A stretch of 64,000 nt of DNA. Origin: Fulvivirga ulvae (lineage in GTDB: Bacteria; Bacteroidota; Bacteroidia; Cytophagales; Cyclobacteriaceae). The notes under the pieces were generated by a model. It was given only the letters and a program-made list of their open reading frames with translations. It was not told where the DNA came from and did no database searches. Positions 24,274 through 33,123 of this stretch are shown here, one piece after another (positions within the stretch are counted from its first letter, which is position 1; every line of letters begins with the position of its first letter). The position numbers and the translations under genes are program-made. The stretch is from the NCBI RefSeq assembly GCF_021389975.1, contig NZ_CP089981.1, positions 2,877,501-2,941,500 of the forward strand, in the 5' to 3' direction.

Positions 24274-24771
24274 ATGACTATTGACTTTATTCCCATAAAG
24301 ACTGACGACAAGCACACTGTGCTGAACTTATTTAAGGAGGCCGCTGAAAAGATTGCCAGTATGAATATTGACCATTGGCAATACTGGAAAAATCCACCTG
24401 CAGAAAAGGTGGAATGGGTAGAAGAAGGGATCAGGAATAACGAATTCTTTTTCGTTAAATCCGGAGGCGAATTAATCGGCATGGTCAGAATTTTAGAGGA
24501 GGATTGGTTGTACTGGGGCGAGCAAAAAGATAAAGCTTTATATGTTCATTCCCTGGTTGTAAAAGAGGAGTATGGAGGAAAAGGAGTGGGAAGGGATGTG
24601 CTCGAAAAAGTTGAAAATAGAGCAAAAGCAGAAGGTTGTAAATATTTGAGGCTTGATGCGGACTCCAAAAACCACAAGCTGTGCGGCTATTACGAAAAAC
24701 AAGGATTTAAGAAGGTGGGGATTAAAGAGGTGACACTATCAGTAAGCAATCTGTACGAAAAAGAATTGTAG
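24274..24771 (+). CDS. GNAT-family N-acetyltransferase
   Basis: 165 residues. Acetyl-CoA-binding motif A is ALYVHSLVVKEEYGGKGVGRDVLEKVENRAKAEGCKYLRLD near residues 89-129, with KEEYGGKGVG as the pyrophosphate loop, and CGYYEKQGFKKVG is the C-terminal motif B. An FFVKSGGELIGMVRIL strand precedes. Substrate unknown. It is transcribed alone and closed by the hairpin at 24792-24817. Confidence 0.88.
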   Translation: MTIDFIPIKTDDKHTVLNLFKEAAEKIASMNIDHWQYWKNPPAEKVEWVEEGIRNNEFFFVKSGGELIGMVRILEEDWLYWGEQKDKALYVHSLVVKEEYGGKGVGRDVLEKVENRAKAEGCKYLRLDADSKNHKLCGYYEKQGFKKVGIKEVTLSVSNLYEKEL

Positions 24772-24791
24772 TAGAGCCAACGGACTTTCAG

Positions 24792-24817
24792 GCGGAGCCC
24801 TTGCAAAAAGGCTCCGC
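24792..24817. terminator. Hairpin terminator after the GNAT gene
   Basis: GCGGAGCC pairs perfectly with GGCTCCGC across a 10-base loop. It starts 21 bases after the GNAT stop; the following sequence is T-rich (TGTTTGTTT). Confidence 0.7.
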
Positions 24818-24847
24818 AGCTGTTTGTTTAAAAAGGCTTATTTGACA

Positions 24848-24952
24848 TCATTTCTTTACCACAAACCTTGTTTCAAAAGAGCGTTGATGTAAAATATATA
24901 TGCCTTCAGGCAGGTCTTTAAAGGTTAACTTATCATTGGGAAAGAGGCAAGA
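24848..24952 (-). pseudogene. Remnant of a T9SS cargo protein (C-terminal sorting domain)
   Basis: Read on the minus strand, about 34 codons end in TGA and give NDKLTFKDLPEGIYILHQRS then ETRFVVKK. LPEGIYIL followed by a short basic stretch and a terminal KK is the usual end of a type IX secretion type A sorting domain. The frame has no start and nothing upstream belongs to it, so it is the tail of a gene otherwise lost. Confidence 0.5.
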
Positions 24953-25103
24953 AACATTATTTGAAATATGTTAAACATGGTAGCGGTCCTGTTGAGCAAT
25001 GATTGTTGTCTTCGAAGTAGCATGGATATCCAATGCCGGGCGGGAAAAATCTAACATTTACTCCTACATGACCGTTTCCACAGAGAAACAGGCAATCTCA
25101 CCG

Positions 25104-25670
25104 ATGAAAGAAACTCTAAGAAAACACCTGGAAGAAATTATCGAACTTACGGATGAAGAATTTGCCCTCGTGCTGTCGCATTTTAAGCTGAGGACTTTTA
25201 AGAAGCACCAAATTGTGATAGATCAGGGTGATGCGGTAAAGTATAATTTTTTTATTGTAAAGGGTTTAATGAAATCAGCCAGGGTTACTCCTGATGGCAA
25301 AGAGCACATAGTACAGTTTGCTATGGAAAACTGGTGGATTACCGATCTGGAAGCCTTTCATTATGGAACTCACTCCAAGTTTACGGTTGATTGTCTGGAA
25401 GACACTACTACTTATGGTTTAACGCTGGAAAGCAAGCTTCTGCTTTGTAAGCAACTCCCGCAAATTGAGCACTTTTTCCATGTTAAAACTACTGCGGGGT
25501 ATATTGCGCTGCAAAAGAGGGTTCTCTGCTTTATCAGCAGTAAAGCACAGGACCGGTATCATAACCTGCTGGAACAATATCCGGGGCTCATGCAACGTGT
25601 GCCTAAAACAATGATAGCATCCTTTTTAGGGGTGAGCAGGGAAACCCTGAGCCGGATGGCCGTGGCCTAG
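25104..25670 (+). CDS. Crp/Fnr-family transcriptional regulator
   Basis: 188 residues from ATG 25104, which lines up with the usual start (KETLRKHLEEII). In-frame starts further upstream (25068, 24999) give a poor, unrelated extension. A cyclic-nucleotide-binding-like domain occupies residues 20-110 (KKHQIVIDQGDAVKYNFFIVKGLMKSA), and the helix-turn-helix is at the end (VPKTMIASFLGVSRETLSRM). It is of the Bacteroidota subgroup lacking the cAMP-binding Arg-Ser pair, so its ligand is unknown. It lies just before an aldo-keto reductase, 89 bp apart. Confidence 0.82.
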   Translation: MKETLRKHLEEIIELTDEEFALVLSHFKLRTFKKHQIVIDQGDAVKYNFFIVKGLMKSARVTPDGKEHIVQFAMENWWITDLEAFHYGTHSKFTVDCLEDTTTYGLTLESKLLLCKQLPQIEHFFHVKTTAGYIALQKRVLCFISSKAQDRYHNLLEQYPGLMQRVPKTMIASFLGVSRETLSRMAVA

Positions 25671-25759
25671 TGTGACAAATCGCACAGCAAATCCGTGATA
25701 AACCTCCTGTTATTCTGAGTTTACATAGCAGAGCTTTGCTATATAAAATTTAGACGGTT

Positions 25760-26758
25760 ATGAAATATAGAAACTTAGGAAACTCAGGATTAAAAGTGCC
25801 TGTGCTCAGCTATGGTACAGCCACATTTGCCGGTACCAACGAATTTTTCGGAAAATGGGGTAAGACCGATGTAGAGGAAGCCTCAAGGCTAATAGACATC
25901 AGTTTAGATCGAGGTGTTAACTTTTTTGACACGGCCAATGTTTATTCGCAGGGAGACTCTGAAATTGTATTGGGTAAGACTTTGAAGGGAAGGAGGCAGC
26001 AGACGATCATATCGACCAAGGCCACTTTTCAGATGGGCAACGGTGCCAACGACAAAGGCTCCAGCCGTTTCCATTTGGTAAAAGCTTTGGAAGATAGCCT
26101 TAAACGATTGCAAACAGACTATATCGACCTGTACTTTATGCATGGCTTCGACAGTGAAACTCCTGTGGAAGAAACCTTACGAACTTTGGATAATATGATA
26201 GCCAGCGGAAAGGTGCGCTATATCGGTTGCTCGAACTTTGCTGCCTGGCAATTAATGAAATCACTATCCATTTCTGAAAAGTTAAACCTTGAAAAATACA
26301 TCGTATACCAGGGCTATTACTCACTGATCGGCCGGGACTATGAACAGGAACTGATGCCACTTTTGAGAGATCAAAACATTGGGCTTATGGTATGGAGCCC
26401 ACTTGGTTGGGGGCGACTGACCGGTAAAATCAGACGAAACCAATCTATGCAGGATGGCAGGATCAAATCAGGCGGTGATACGGGTGCGCCCCCTGTGGAT
26501 GATGAATTCGTTTTCGATGTTGTGGACGTTCTGGAGCGAATTGCTAATGAACATGGCAAAAGCATTCCGCAAGTTGCCATCAACTGGCTGCTCCAAAACC
26601 CAACGGTTTCCAATGTGGTAATAGGAGCCCGAAATGAAAAGCAATTGATAGATAACCTTGAGGCAGCAGACTGGACACTTCCAGAAGCTGATTTTGAAGA
26701 GCTGGATCTGATCACCAAGCAAGCCCCCATTTACCCGCACTGGGTTGGAGAAAGGTAG
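25760..26758 (+). CDS. Aldo/keto reductase
   Basis: 332 residues, a TIM barrel of the YajO/Tas type. Catalytic Tyr is in FFDTANVYSQGDSE (near residue 62) after Asp57, Lys in IISTKATF and His in YFMHGFDSE. The NADPH site appears as WSPLGWGRLTGKIRRNQ and the end as VVIGARNEKQLIDNLEA. It reduces an unknown aldehyde or ketone. It follows a Crp-type regulator and is closed by a long hairpin. Confidence 0.9.
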   Translation: MKYRNLGNSGLKVPVLSYGTATFAGTNEFFGKWGKTDVEEASRLIDISLDRGVNFFDTANVYSQGDSEIVLGKTLKGRRQQTIISTKATFQMGNGANDKGSSRFHLVKALEDSLKRLQTDYIDLYFMHGFDSETPVEETLRTLDNMIASGKVRYIGCSNFAAWQLMKSLSISEKLNLEKYIVYQGYYSLIGRDYEQELMPLLRDQNIGLMVWSPLGWGRLTGKIRRNQSMQDGRIKSGGDTGAPPVDDEFVFDVVDVLERIANEHGKSIPQVAINWLLQNPTVSNVVIGARNEKQLIDNLEAADWTLPEADFEELDLITKQAPIYPHWVGER

Positions 26759-26786
26759 AATATGTTATGGTCCTTGCGGGTTCCTG

Positions 26787-26822
26787 GCGTTCTTTGCGGT
26801 TAAACTTGTACGCAAAGAACGC
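26787..26822. terminator. Bidirectional hairpin between convergent genes
   Basis: GCGTTCTTTGCG pairs perfectly with CGCAAAGAACGC (12 bp, 12-base loop). It lies between the aldo/keto reductase and the convergent MocR gene. T-rich runs are weak on both sides, so it may stop transcription from either direction or just stabilise the ends. Confidence 0.65.
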
Positions 26823-26936
26823 TTATTTCATGGGTGGGTGGATTTGGGTTTATTTGTAACTTAAGGTTTAAACCAAACGATATCTCCATTATCCTGTTTT
26901 TATAAGTGGAATAGGCACCAAAATAAGTTTATAGTC

Positions 26937-28367
26937 TCAACTTTCGTCAATCATTTTATAAGCCAGCTCACCAAGCCTTTTCACGGACTGCTCGATTAAC
27001 TCGTCAAATGGCTCTGAATAGCTCAGGCGAATATAGTTAGTGTGAGTACCATGTTGAGCAAAGATCTGTCCGGGTACAACTACAATATCGGATTTCAAAG
27101 ATTCCTTAAAAAACTCATAGCCATCTACGGAAGCCGGAAACCTTAACCATAGGACAAAACCTCCATCCGGCACATTGAACTTCACCGTAGGTGGAAAATA
27201 CCTTATAATGGCGTCCCCATATTTTAGAAGGTTCATGTGTAGTTGTTTTCGAAGAGCTTTTAAGTGCAAATCGAACCGGCCGGTGCGCATAAAATCAGCC
27301 AAAGCAGCTTGAGACAGACTGCTTGTACCCAATGATAGCAACCTTTTGGCACGGGCAAGTTTGTCGGCATAGGCTTCGGTTAAGCAATAACCTACCCTGA
27401 AACCCGGAGCCAGGGATTTCGAAAAAGACGAGCAGTAGCAGACACAACCAAAACGATCATAGGATTTTAATGTAGAAGGACGCCTGGTGCCAAAATAAAC
27501 GTCACCATACACGTCGTCTTCGATGATATTTACCCCTTTAGCTCCGGCAATTTCCACCAGTCTTTTTTTATGATGATCAGCCATAGAAATCCCTGTTGGA
27601 TTGTGAAAGTTAGGGCATACCAGGCATAGCGTGATATTAAATTCCGAGATGGTTTTTTCAAAAGCCTCAGCATCAAAATCTGGTGTATTGAATGGAAAGG
27701 TGTAGATATTCACCGGCTTACCGGTCAAAAATTCCCGTATATTGAAATAATTAAGAGGATCTATCAAAATATTATCCCCGTTGTTGGTGAGTATATCCAG
27801 GCAAAGGTTGATAGCCTCCAGGCAGCCGGAGGTGACTACAACATCCTCTGGCTTGAACCGGCCTCCCCACTTTGATGCCTGAATAACGATATGGTTTTTA
27901 AGTGGTCCCATCCCTGATGCATCCTCATACTTCAGCAGGTTATCACCATATTGGATCAGGATTTCACGTGCAGACTTCCTGAGCTTGCCAATCGGCAGCA
28001 TTTTGTTCGAAGGTGTAGCGTTTGCCAGCACAACCTTATCGGGCAGTAACTTGGCCCGTTCTACTGAATTGATGATCTCTCCTGTGTCCCGGGAAGTCGG
28101 ATAAAATGACTCCTGAGGTTCATCGGACTTTTTCTGTGTATCCCTCTTTTCCAATAAAGGATGTAAGCTAACATAATATCCTGACCTGTTCCTGGCTTCA
28201 ATAAGGCCTTTTGCCTCAAGGGCATAGTATGCTTTGAAAACAGATGAAGGGCTTACATTTCTTTCTTTGCACAACTCTCTGACTGATGGCAACCTTTGAC
28301 CTATCTTCAGCACGCCTAAGCGAATCTGTTCCTCAATGGTACGGGCTATATCTTCATATTTAAACAC
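26937..28367 (-). CDS. MocR-type regulator (GntR helix-turn-helix with aminotransferase domain)
   Basis: 476 residues. Residues 1-70 are a GntR winged helix (ARTIEEQIRLGVLKIGQRLPSVRELC, SPSSVFKAYYALEAKGLI). The rest is a fold-type I aminotransferase: VTSGCLEAINLCLDIL, PNFHNPTGISM, EDDVYGD, and the PLP lysine in CYCSSFSKSLAPGFRVGYC. Such regulators sense an amino-containing ligand through PLP. It is divergent from the SDR/nitrobindin-like pair. The 86-bp gap contains two ATCTG direct repeats that could be its operator. Confidence 0.88.
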   Translation of the reverse strand: MFKYEDIARTIEEQIRLGVLKIGQRLPSVRELCKERNVSPSSVFKAYYALEAKGLIEARNRSGYYVSLHPLLEKRDTQKKSDEPQESFYPTSRDTGEIINSVERAKLLPDKVVLANATPSNKMLPIGKLRKSAREILIQYGDNLLKYEDASGMGPLKNHIVIQASKWGGRFKPEDVVVTSGCLEAINLCLDILTNNGDNILIDPLNYFNIREFLTGKPVNIYTFPFNTPDFDAEAFEKTISEFNITLCLVCPNFHNPTGISMADHHKKRLVEIAGAKGVNIIEDDVYGDVYFGTRRPSTLKSYDRFGCVCYCSSFSKSLAPGFRVGYCLTEAYADKLARAKRLLSLGTSSLSQAALADFMRTGRFDLHLKALRKQLHMNLLKYGDAIIRYFPPTVKFNVPDGGFVLWLRFPASVDGYEFFKESLKSDIVVVPGQIFAQHGTHTNYIRLSYSEPFDELIEQSVKRLGELAYKMIDES

Positions 28368-28453
28368 GATACAAGATTATCTGATATGCTTCAAATATAT
28401 AAAACTGTATCTGTTTTATTTTTGGGTGAGGCTCTAATTTTGCTTAAAAAACA

Positions 28454-29212
28454 ATGAAAAAAACTGCATTTATCACCGGCGCAACATCAGGAATCGGAGA
28501 GGCATGTGCCATACTTCTTGCATCTCACAGTTACAATCTCGTACTCTGCGGAAGGAATCAGCCTATGTTAGACCTGTTAAAGGATGAGCTTTCGCAGCAT
28601 GTTAATGTGCATACTTTATGTTTTGACATTGGGCACACTGACCAATTGATGGAAATTATAAAGAATTTGCCAGAGGCATTTCAGTGCATAGATGTACTGA
28701 TCAACAATGCCGGAGGTGCCCATGGGTTGGATGAACTGGATCATTCAGCCATCGCTGACATTGATCAAATGATAGATGTCAACGTTAAAGGCCTGCTTTA
28801 TATTACCAGGATGGTCATACCTTATCTAATGAAAAGCAAAGGTGGTCATGTGGTTAATATCAGTTCAGTAGCGGGTAAGCAGCCCTACGGAAAAGGGGTG
28901 GCTTATTGTGCGTCAAAGGCGGCAGTGGAGGCAATAAGTGAAAGCTTACGACATGAGTTGGTACCAAGAGGTATAAAGGTAACTAATATTGCCCCAGGTG
29001 CTGTTAACACCAATTTTTCAACTACTCGATTTAAAGGAGATGTTGATCGGGCGGCCAGGGTCTACCAGGGATTTTCTCCTTTAGTGGCCGAAGATATTGC
29101 AGAAACTGTGCTTTTTTGCCTCAACAGGCCTTCCCGGGTTCAGGTCTCTGATATGACTATACTGGCTTCGGCACAGAGTACTGCTACCTCTATACACAGA
29201 GCCGACCTATGA
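28454..29212 (+). CDS. Short-chain dehydrogenase/reductase (YdfG-like)
   Basis: 252 residues with the Rossmann motif ITGATSGIGEA at residues 7-17, NNAGG, the catalytic Ser in VVNISSVAG and Y-x3-K in VAYCASKAAVEA. The C-terminal part (LNRPSRVQVSDMTILAS) is as in NADP-dependent 3-hydroxy acid dehydrogenases. It is divergent from MocR, and a TAATTTTG box at about 28434 fits the -7 element. It overlaps the following gene by 4 bp. Confidence 0.88.
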   Translation: MKKTAFITGATSGIGEACAILLASHSYNLVLCGRNQPMLDLLKDELSQHVNVHTLCFDIGHTDQLMEIIKNLPEAFQCIDVLINNAGGAHGLDELDHSAIADIDQMIDVNVKGLLYITRMVIPYLMKSKGGHVVNISSVAGKQPYGKGVAYCASKAAVEAISESLRHELVPRGIKVTNIAPGAVNTNFSTTRFKGDVDRAARVYQGFSPLVAEDIAETVLFCLNRPSRVQVSDMTILASAQSTATSIHRADL

Positions 29213-29706
29213 TGCACAATCACATAAATCATATTATAAGTTTGCTGGAGGGAAACTGGAAGGGCGAGGGACGAGGCATGTTTCCCACCATCCCTGACTT
29301 TATATATAAAGAGGAATTTATCTTCAGGGGCGACCCTGCAAGGATGCTTACCCACTTTGAACAAAAAACATGGGTAAGAAGTCAGGGAGAGCATAGTTTC
29401 AGGGCCAGCCATTGGGAGTCAGGCTTTCTGTACTTTGATGCCGACCTCAATGGTTTTCTTAACAGTGCCCAAAACAGTGGCAGGTGTGAACTGCTGAAGC
29501 TCGAAAGCGTACAGGAAATCACTGAAGGCCATGAATTGCTTTTTGAATCGTTGCAGATTATCAACGACATCAGAATGATGCAATCTGCCAGAGTATGGCG
29601 ACTTAATGATGCTGACAAAACTTTTGACTACGACATGAAAATGTCTACCGGGAAAGTTCAACAGATCACTCTGCACCTGCAGGCCAGCCTAAAGAAGGAG
29701 GTATAG
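29209..29706 (+). CDS. Nitrobindin-like/FABP-fold protein (DUF1794-type)
   Basis: 165 residues, cytoplasmic. LLEGNWKGEGRGMFPTIPDFIYKEEFIF near residues 12-39 is the G-x-W-x-G-x-G opening of nitrobindin-like beta-barrels, which bind heme in other bacteria. It ends TFDYDMKMSTGKVQQITLHLQASL. The His that binds heme in true nitrobindins is not certain from the sequence. The start overlaps the SDR stop (ATGA), so the two are translated together; MocR probably controls both. Confidence 0.7.
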   Translation: MMHNHINHIISLLEGNWKGEGRGMFPTIPDFIYKEEFIFRGDPARMLTHFEQKTWVRSQGEHSFRASHWESGFLYFDADLNGFLNSAQNSGRCELLKLESVQEITEGHELLFESLQIINDIRMMQSARVWRLNDADKTFDYDMKMSTGKVQQITLHLQASLKKEV

Positions 29707-29735
29707 GTCCGGACTAATAATGCGAAACTTCTGTT

Positions 29736-29765
29736 AAAGCCCGGGCTTTTGACGTCCCGGGCTTT
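29736..29765. terminator. Hairpin terminator between convergent genes
   Basis: AAAGCCCGGG pairs perfectly with CCCGGGCTTT over a 10-base loop, followed by a T-rich stretch (GGTTTGC). It ends the SDR/nitrobindin-like transcript and probably also the convergent TPR gene. Confidence 0.8.
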
Positions 29766-29819
29766 GGTTTGCTCCAGGTGACTGACTAATGGCTAAAACA
29801 TTTTGCCCCCGGAGCTTAT

Positions 29820-30269
29820 TCAACTGATTTTACAAAACTTTTCTTTTAACTCATCCAAAAGTTGCCCATGCTCTACCTTACCAAAGTGGTTCTCATCCGC
29901 AAACCGAACGTAGCAGAGAGATGCCCTTTTTAGTTCTGATTGTATCTCCTCTATATTGAGAGTATCGTTACCAGCCATATGCAGAAGATAGTAAATCACC
30001 CTCTTCAACATCTTCTCAGCTTCTTCCAGTTGCCCCATTTCTTCGTAGGTATTTGCCAGGTTATTACAGGATATGACATAAACCTGAATAAACGGTATAC
30101 CCACACGAAGACAGTTGGAGAAATTATGGTTCAGGACTTCCGCCCGGTACAACGCTTCCTGATAACCTTCCAGTGCTTCTTCAAAGCTCCCTTTGTTGAA
30201 TAACTCAGTAGACGATTTGGTTTTATTTTTCCAAAAGTCTTCGATATGTTTTACGCAGGTATCGCTCAT
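29820..30269 (-). CDS. TPR-repeat protein
   Basis: 149 residues with two tetratricopeptide-type helical hairpins (LFNKGSFEEALEGYQEAL near 22-40 and NLANTYEEMGQLEEAEKMLKRV near 67-90). No signal peptide. It starts 1 bp after the superoxide dismutase stop on the same strand, so it is co-transcribed with it and may be a scaffold or chaperone. Exact role unknown. Confidence 0.75.
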   Translation of the reverse strand: MSDTCVKHIEDFWKNKTKSSTELFNKGSFEEALEGYQEALYRAEVLNHNFSNCLRVGIPFIQVYVISCNNLANTYEEMGQLEEAEKMLKRVIYYLLHMAGNDTLNIEEIQSELKRASLCYVRFADENHFGKVEHGQLLDELKEKFCKIS

Positions 30270-30270
30270 T

Positions 30271-30867
30271 TTATTTCAGGTTCTCGTTGGCAAAATCCCA
30301 GTTGATGATATCCCAAAAGCCTTCCACGAATTTTGGCCGGGCATTGCGGTAATCAATGTAGTAGGCGTGTTCCCACACATCAAGCGTGAGGATTGGAGCT
30401 TTCCCGTCGGTCAGAGGCGTAGAGGCTTCTTTCATAGGAATTATTTCCAGGGAGCCCTGCTCGTTTTGAGCAAGCCAGGCCCAACCACAACCGAATAGCC
30501 TGATTGCTGTCTCCGAGAACTGACTTTTAAATTTTTCGAAGGAACTGAAGTCGCGCTCTATCAATTCTCTTATTTTTCCGTTTGGATGGCCACCGCCATC
30601 GGGAGACAGGGAATGCCAGAAAAAGGTATGGTTCCAATGCTGAGCAGCGTTATTAAATAAACCGGAATCCCCATTATGATAAGCCTCAACAATTATTTGT
30701 TCCACCTTATTGTCAGCCATTGACGTATCCTTAACTAAATTTTGGAGATTGTTTACATAGGCGGAGTGATGCTTTCCATAATGATAATCGAATGTTTCCT
30801 CAGTGATTATAGGATTGAGTGCGTTTCTTTCATATGGAAGCTGTGGAAGTCTTAATTCAATTTTCAT
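30271..30867 (-). CDS. Fe/Mn superoxide dismutase
   Basis: 198 residues. Metal ligands are visible: His in YHYGKHHSAYV (near residue 33), His in QHWNHTFFW (near 80) and Asp and His in LDVWEHAYYIDY (near 161). LFGCGWAWL is the conserved C-terminal core. No signal peptide, so cytoplasmic. It dismutates superoxide to hydrogen peroxide and oxygen. The metal type cannot be settled from sequence alone. It leads the two-gene unit with the TPR protein. Confidence 0.95.
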   Translation of the reverse strand: MKIELRLPQLPYERNALNPIITEETFDYHYGKHHSAYVNNLQNLVKDTSMADNKVEQIIVEAYHNGDSGLFNNAAQHWNHTFFWHSLSPDGGGHPNGKIRELIERDFSSFEKFKSQFSETAIRLFGCGWAWLAQNEQGSLEIIPMKEASTPLTDGKAPILTLDVWEHAYYIDYRNARPKFVEGFWDIINWDFANENLK

Positions 30868-31101
30868 TGTTTCCTGTTTTTTACGTTTACATGTTTTTCT
30901 CTAACCGGCCTCAGATGGCTCCGGCCCTGACTTTATTTTGACAAACATATAAAAATTATTTAGATATATAAAATAATATTTTTAGACTAATCTAAAATAT
31001 AATATCAAAAGTTGCGGTGCTGCCAATTAAAGTCAGCAAAGTATGCTTTCGGTTATTACGGAGAAGGGACTTGTGCTTTGTGGGGGAGAAGTGGCAAAAT
31101 A

Positions 31102-31121
31102 CCACCCGGAATTCCGGGTGG
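31102..31121. terminator. Perfect palindrome downstream of the DoxX-like gene
   Basis: CCACCCGGAATTCCGGGTGG is a perfect 20-bp palindrome; outside it, AATACCA and TGGTATT extend the pairing. Downstream on the minus strand comes ATTTTGC. It ends the DoxX-like transcript (stop at 31154). Confidence 0.7.
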
Positions 31122-31153
31122 CTTGGTATTAATTGTCAGTAATTTGAGGTAGT

Positions 31154-31531
31154 CTACTTTATCATATGCATGTACCTGTTCTTTTCTTCAATAATCACCC
31201 AAATGTTGATAAGAAAGAGGATGAGGCCAATCACAACACCTGCGGGATCATGGGTGAGGTGGTGAACAACGATACCGACCATGATGGGGAAAATAACAAT
31301 CGCACCCAAGGCTCTTGTTTTCGGTATGGCTATTAAAACTCCTCCGACTATTTCGCCCAGGGCGATTAATGGCATTAACCATTTTATAGTCATAAATGCA
31401 CCAAATATCTTCATGGTTTCCTCCGGCATATCTTCCGGCATAGGCATGTAATTAAAGAATTTGTTCAGGCCCGAGTTGACCATCATCAATCCAAACAGGA
31501 TGGTGAGGACTAGTAAAATTTTGTTCTTCAT
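31154..31531 (-). CDS. DoxX-like membrane protein
   Basis: 125 residues with four membrane segments (ILLVLTILFGLMMVNSGLNKF, FGAFMTIKWLMPLIALGEIVGGVLIA, ALGAIVIFPIMVGIVVHH, GVVIGLILFLINIWVIIEE). The NSGLNKFFNYMP start and the GEIVGGVLIAIPKTRALGA core match DoxX/YphA-like proteins. Biochemical role of these small proteins is largely unknown. Monocistronic. Confidence 0.85.
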   Translation of the reverse strand: MKNKILLVLTILFGLMMVNSGLNKFFNYMPMPEDMPEETMKIFGAFMTIKWLMPLIALGEIVGGVLIAIPKTRALGAIVIFPIMVGIVVHHLTHDPAGVVIGLILFLINIWVIIEEKNRYMHMIK

Positions 31532-31794
31532 TTTTCTATTGTTGGTTTAAAATATTTCTGTAATGATGGATTTGAACGTATTTTCTATTGAAAAGTTAGT
31601 GATGTTTATATTCAATGAGAAAGCTAAACAGGAAAAAGTAGGGCATAGATGTGGTTTTTGGGCAGGGCCTTAGCAGGCATTTGTCGTAATTGACCCTCAT
31701 TATGTCGTGCTTGCCATCGATGAAAGTGGATAAAATGGCTGACCTTAGCCAGGAAATCAAAGAATGGCAATTAATGGTAACACCTGAGAACAAT

Positions 31795-32157
31795 ATGTCA
31801 AAAACAGAAATAATAGCTGCATTCTCCAACGGCCTTTTTGAAAAGACCTTTGAATACCTGTCGGAGAATGCTACATGGGAAGTTGTGGGTGAAAACTATT
31901 TCAACGGCAAAGAGGCAATTATCAGAAATTGCAGAGAAGTTGAAAATTATTTTCGGACAGTCACTACCCGGTTTGAGACCTTCAATATTATTGAGGATGG
32001 CCATAAAGTAGCCGTGAATGGTTCAGGAGAATTTATCAGGGATGGCTTAACGGTATCATATGTCCAGGCTTGTGATGTATACCTGTTTGACGATCAGGGC
32101 TTGATACGATCCATTACGTCATATTGCATTCAAACCAGTAAGCCTGGCACGAAATGA
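31795..32157 (+). CDS. NTF2-like (SnoaL-type) protein
   Basis: 120 residues from ATG 31795. The frame is open upstream to 31690, but that part looks like the decayed tail of another gene (see findings). It has the cone-shaped NTF2-like fold: MSKTEIIAAFSNGLFEKTFEYLSENATWEVVGE then ITSYCIQTSK. Such proteins bind small ligands or act as isomerases. Ligand unknown. It lies 29 bp before a VOC-family protein and is probably co-transcribed with it. Confidence 0.75.
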   Translation: MSKTEIIAAFSNGLFEKTFEYLSENATWEVVGENYFNGKEAIIRNCREVENYFRTVTTRFETFNIIEDGHKVAVNGSGEFIRDGLTVSYVQACDVYLFDDQGLIRSITSYCIQTSKPGTK

Positions 32158-32186
32158 TTACCTTATAACTCAAAAAAAAGAAGAAA

Positions 32187-32609
32187 ATGAATCCAAAAAA
32201 GATCTGGGCAAATTTGGCCGTAAGTAACGTTGAAAGGACCTGGGAATTTTATCTGAAATTAGGATTTAAGCCCAACTGTCCTCCTTCTACCAAAGAGCTG
32301 GCAAGTTTTGTGATAGGAGATGATGATTTTGTAATCCATTTTTTTGAAAGCGAACACCTTAAATCCAATCTGGAAGGGGAATTGGCAGACCTAAGCAAAG
32401 GAAATGAGATCATCTTTACACTTTCTGCTCAAAGCAAGGATGAAGTGGACAAGTGGGTAGAGGAAGTGAAAAAAGCAGGAGGAACCGTACTATACGACCC
32501 CAAAAAGGACAAGAAGGAATACTACGATGAAAATGGCTATTATGTTTTTGTCTTTGCCGACCCGGATGGGCATAAATTCAATGTATTTTTTAATGCAGGT
32601 AAGGGGTAG
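32187..32609 (+). CDS. VOC-family (glyoxalase/dioxygenase-like) protein
   Basis: 140 residues. The betaalpha-betabetabeta module is clear: NVERTWEFYLKLGFKPN at the start, SFVIGDDDFVIHFFES in the middle and YYVFVFADPDGHKFNVFF at the end, the usual DPDG closing strand. Metal-site residues are not certain. It follows the NTF2-like gene and may act on the same small molecule. Confidence 0.85.
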   Translation: MNPKKIWANLAVSNVERTWEFYLKLGFKPNCPPSTKELASFVIGDDDFVIHFFESEHLKSNLEGELADLSKGNEIIFTLSAQSKDEVDKWVEEVKKAGGTVLYDPKKDKKEYYDENGYYVFVFADPDGHKFNVFFNAGKG

Positions 32610-32739
32610 GTGTTTATTATGGATACTGTTAAACGTGTTAATCTAAACTGTTTTTGAATCTGGGGGTGACAATAATCGGCAAGCTTAGCGGCCGGCGATT
32701 ACATATTTTAAACACCAGATAAAATTAGTTTTAATGCTA

Positions 32740-32841
32740 CCTTCTGGTTTGGCCAAAAGTATTGTTTATCGCAATCCTTACTATATCATGTTTGACATTT
32801 ATGAAGAGGATAAAATGAAAATGGCAGACCTTAGTGATTAG
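32740..32841 (+). pseudogene. C-terminal remnant similar to the segment before the NTF2-like gene
   Basis: An in-frame stretch from about 32751 gives SIVYRNPYYIMFDIYEEDK then MKMADLSD and a TAG at 32839-32841. The DNA just before the NTF2-like start (about 31690-31765) has a matching stretch, readable as VVIDPHYVVLAIDESG, KMADLSQ with a frameshift. Both look like decayed tails of one protein family that I cannot name. Confidence 0.35.
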
Positions 32842-33123
32842 AGCGAAGAATAGTAACCCGGTAAAAAGAATTTGGCATTTTACCTTTGTACGCTAAATAC
32901 TTTATAGCGAGAAATAAATCATTAAGTCCCCTTTCTGAATACATAAAGAACCCTCATTCGGCTGGATAAATAATACCTTAGTTTGTATTTGAAACGTGCT
33001 GGTCATATGCCAAAGCAAGCTTGTCTTTAGTCAAAAAATACGAAATAACAGGTGTTGTTCAAGTAAAGCATTAGAAATAAGGCGAGCACTCAGAGAAAGT
33101 GTACAAACTTAGTAACAGGAAAA

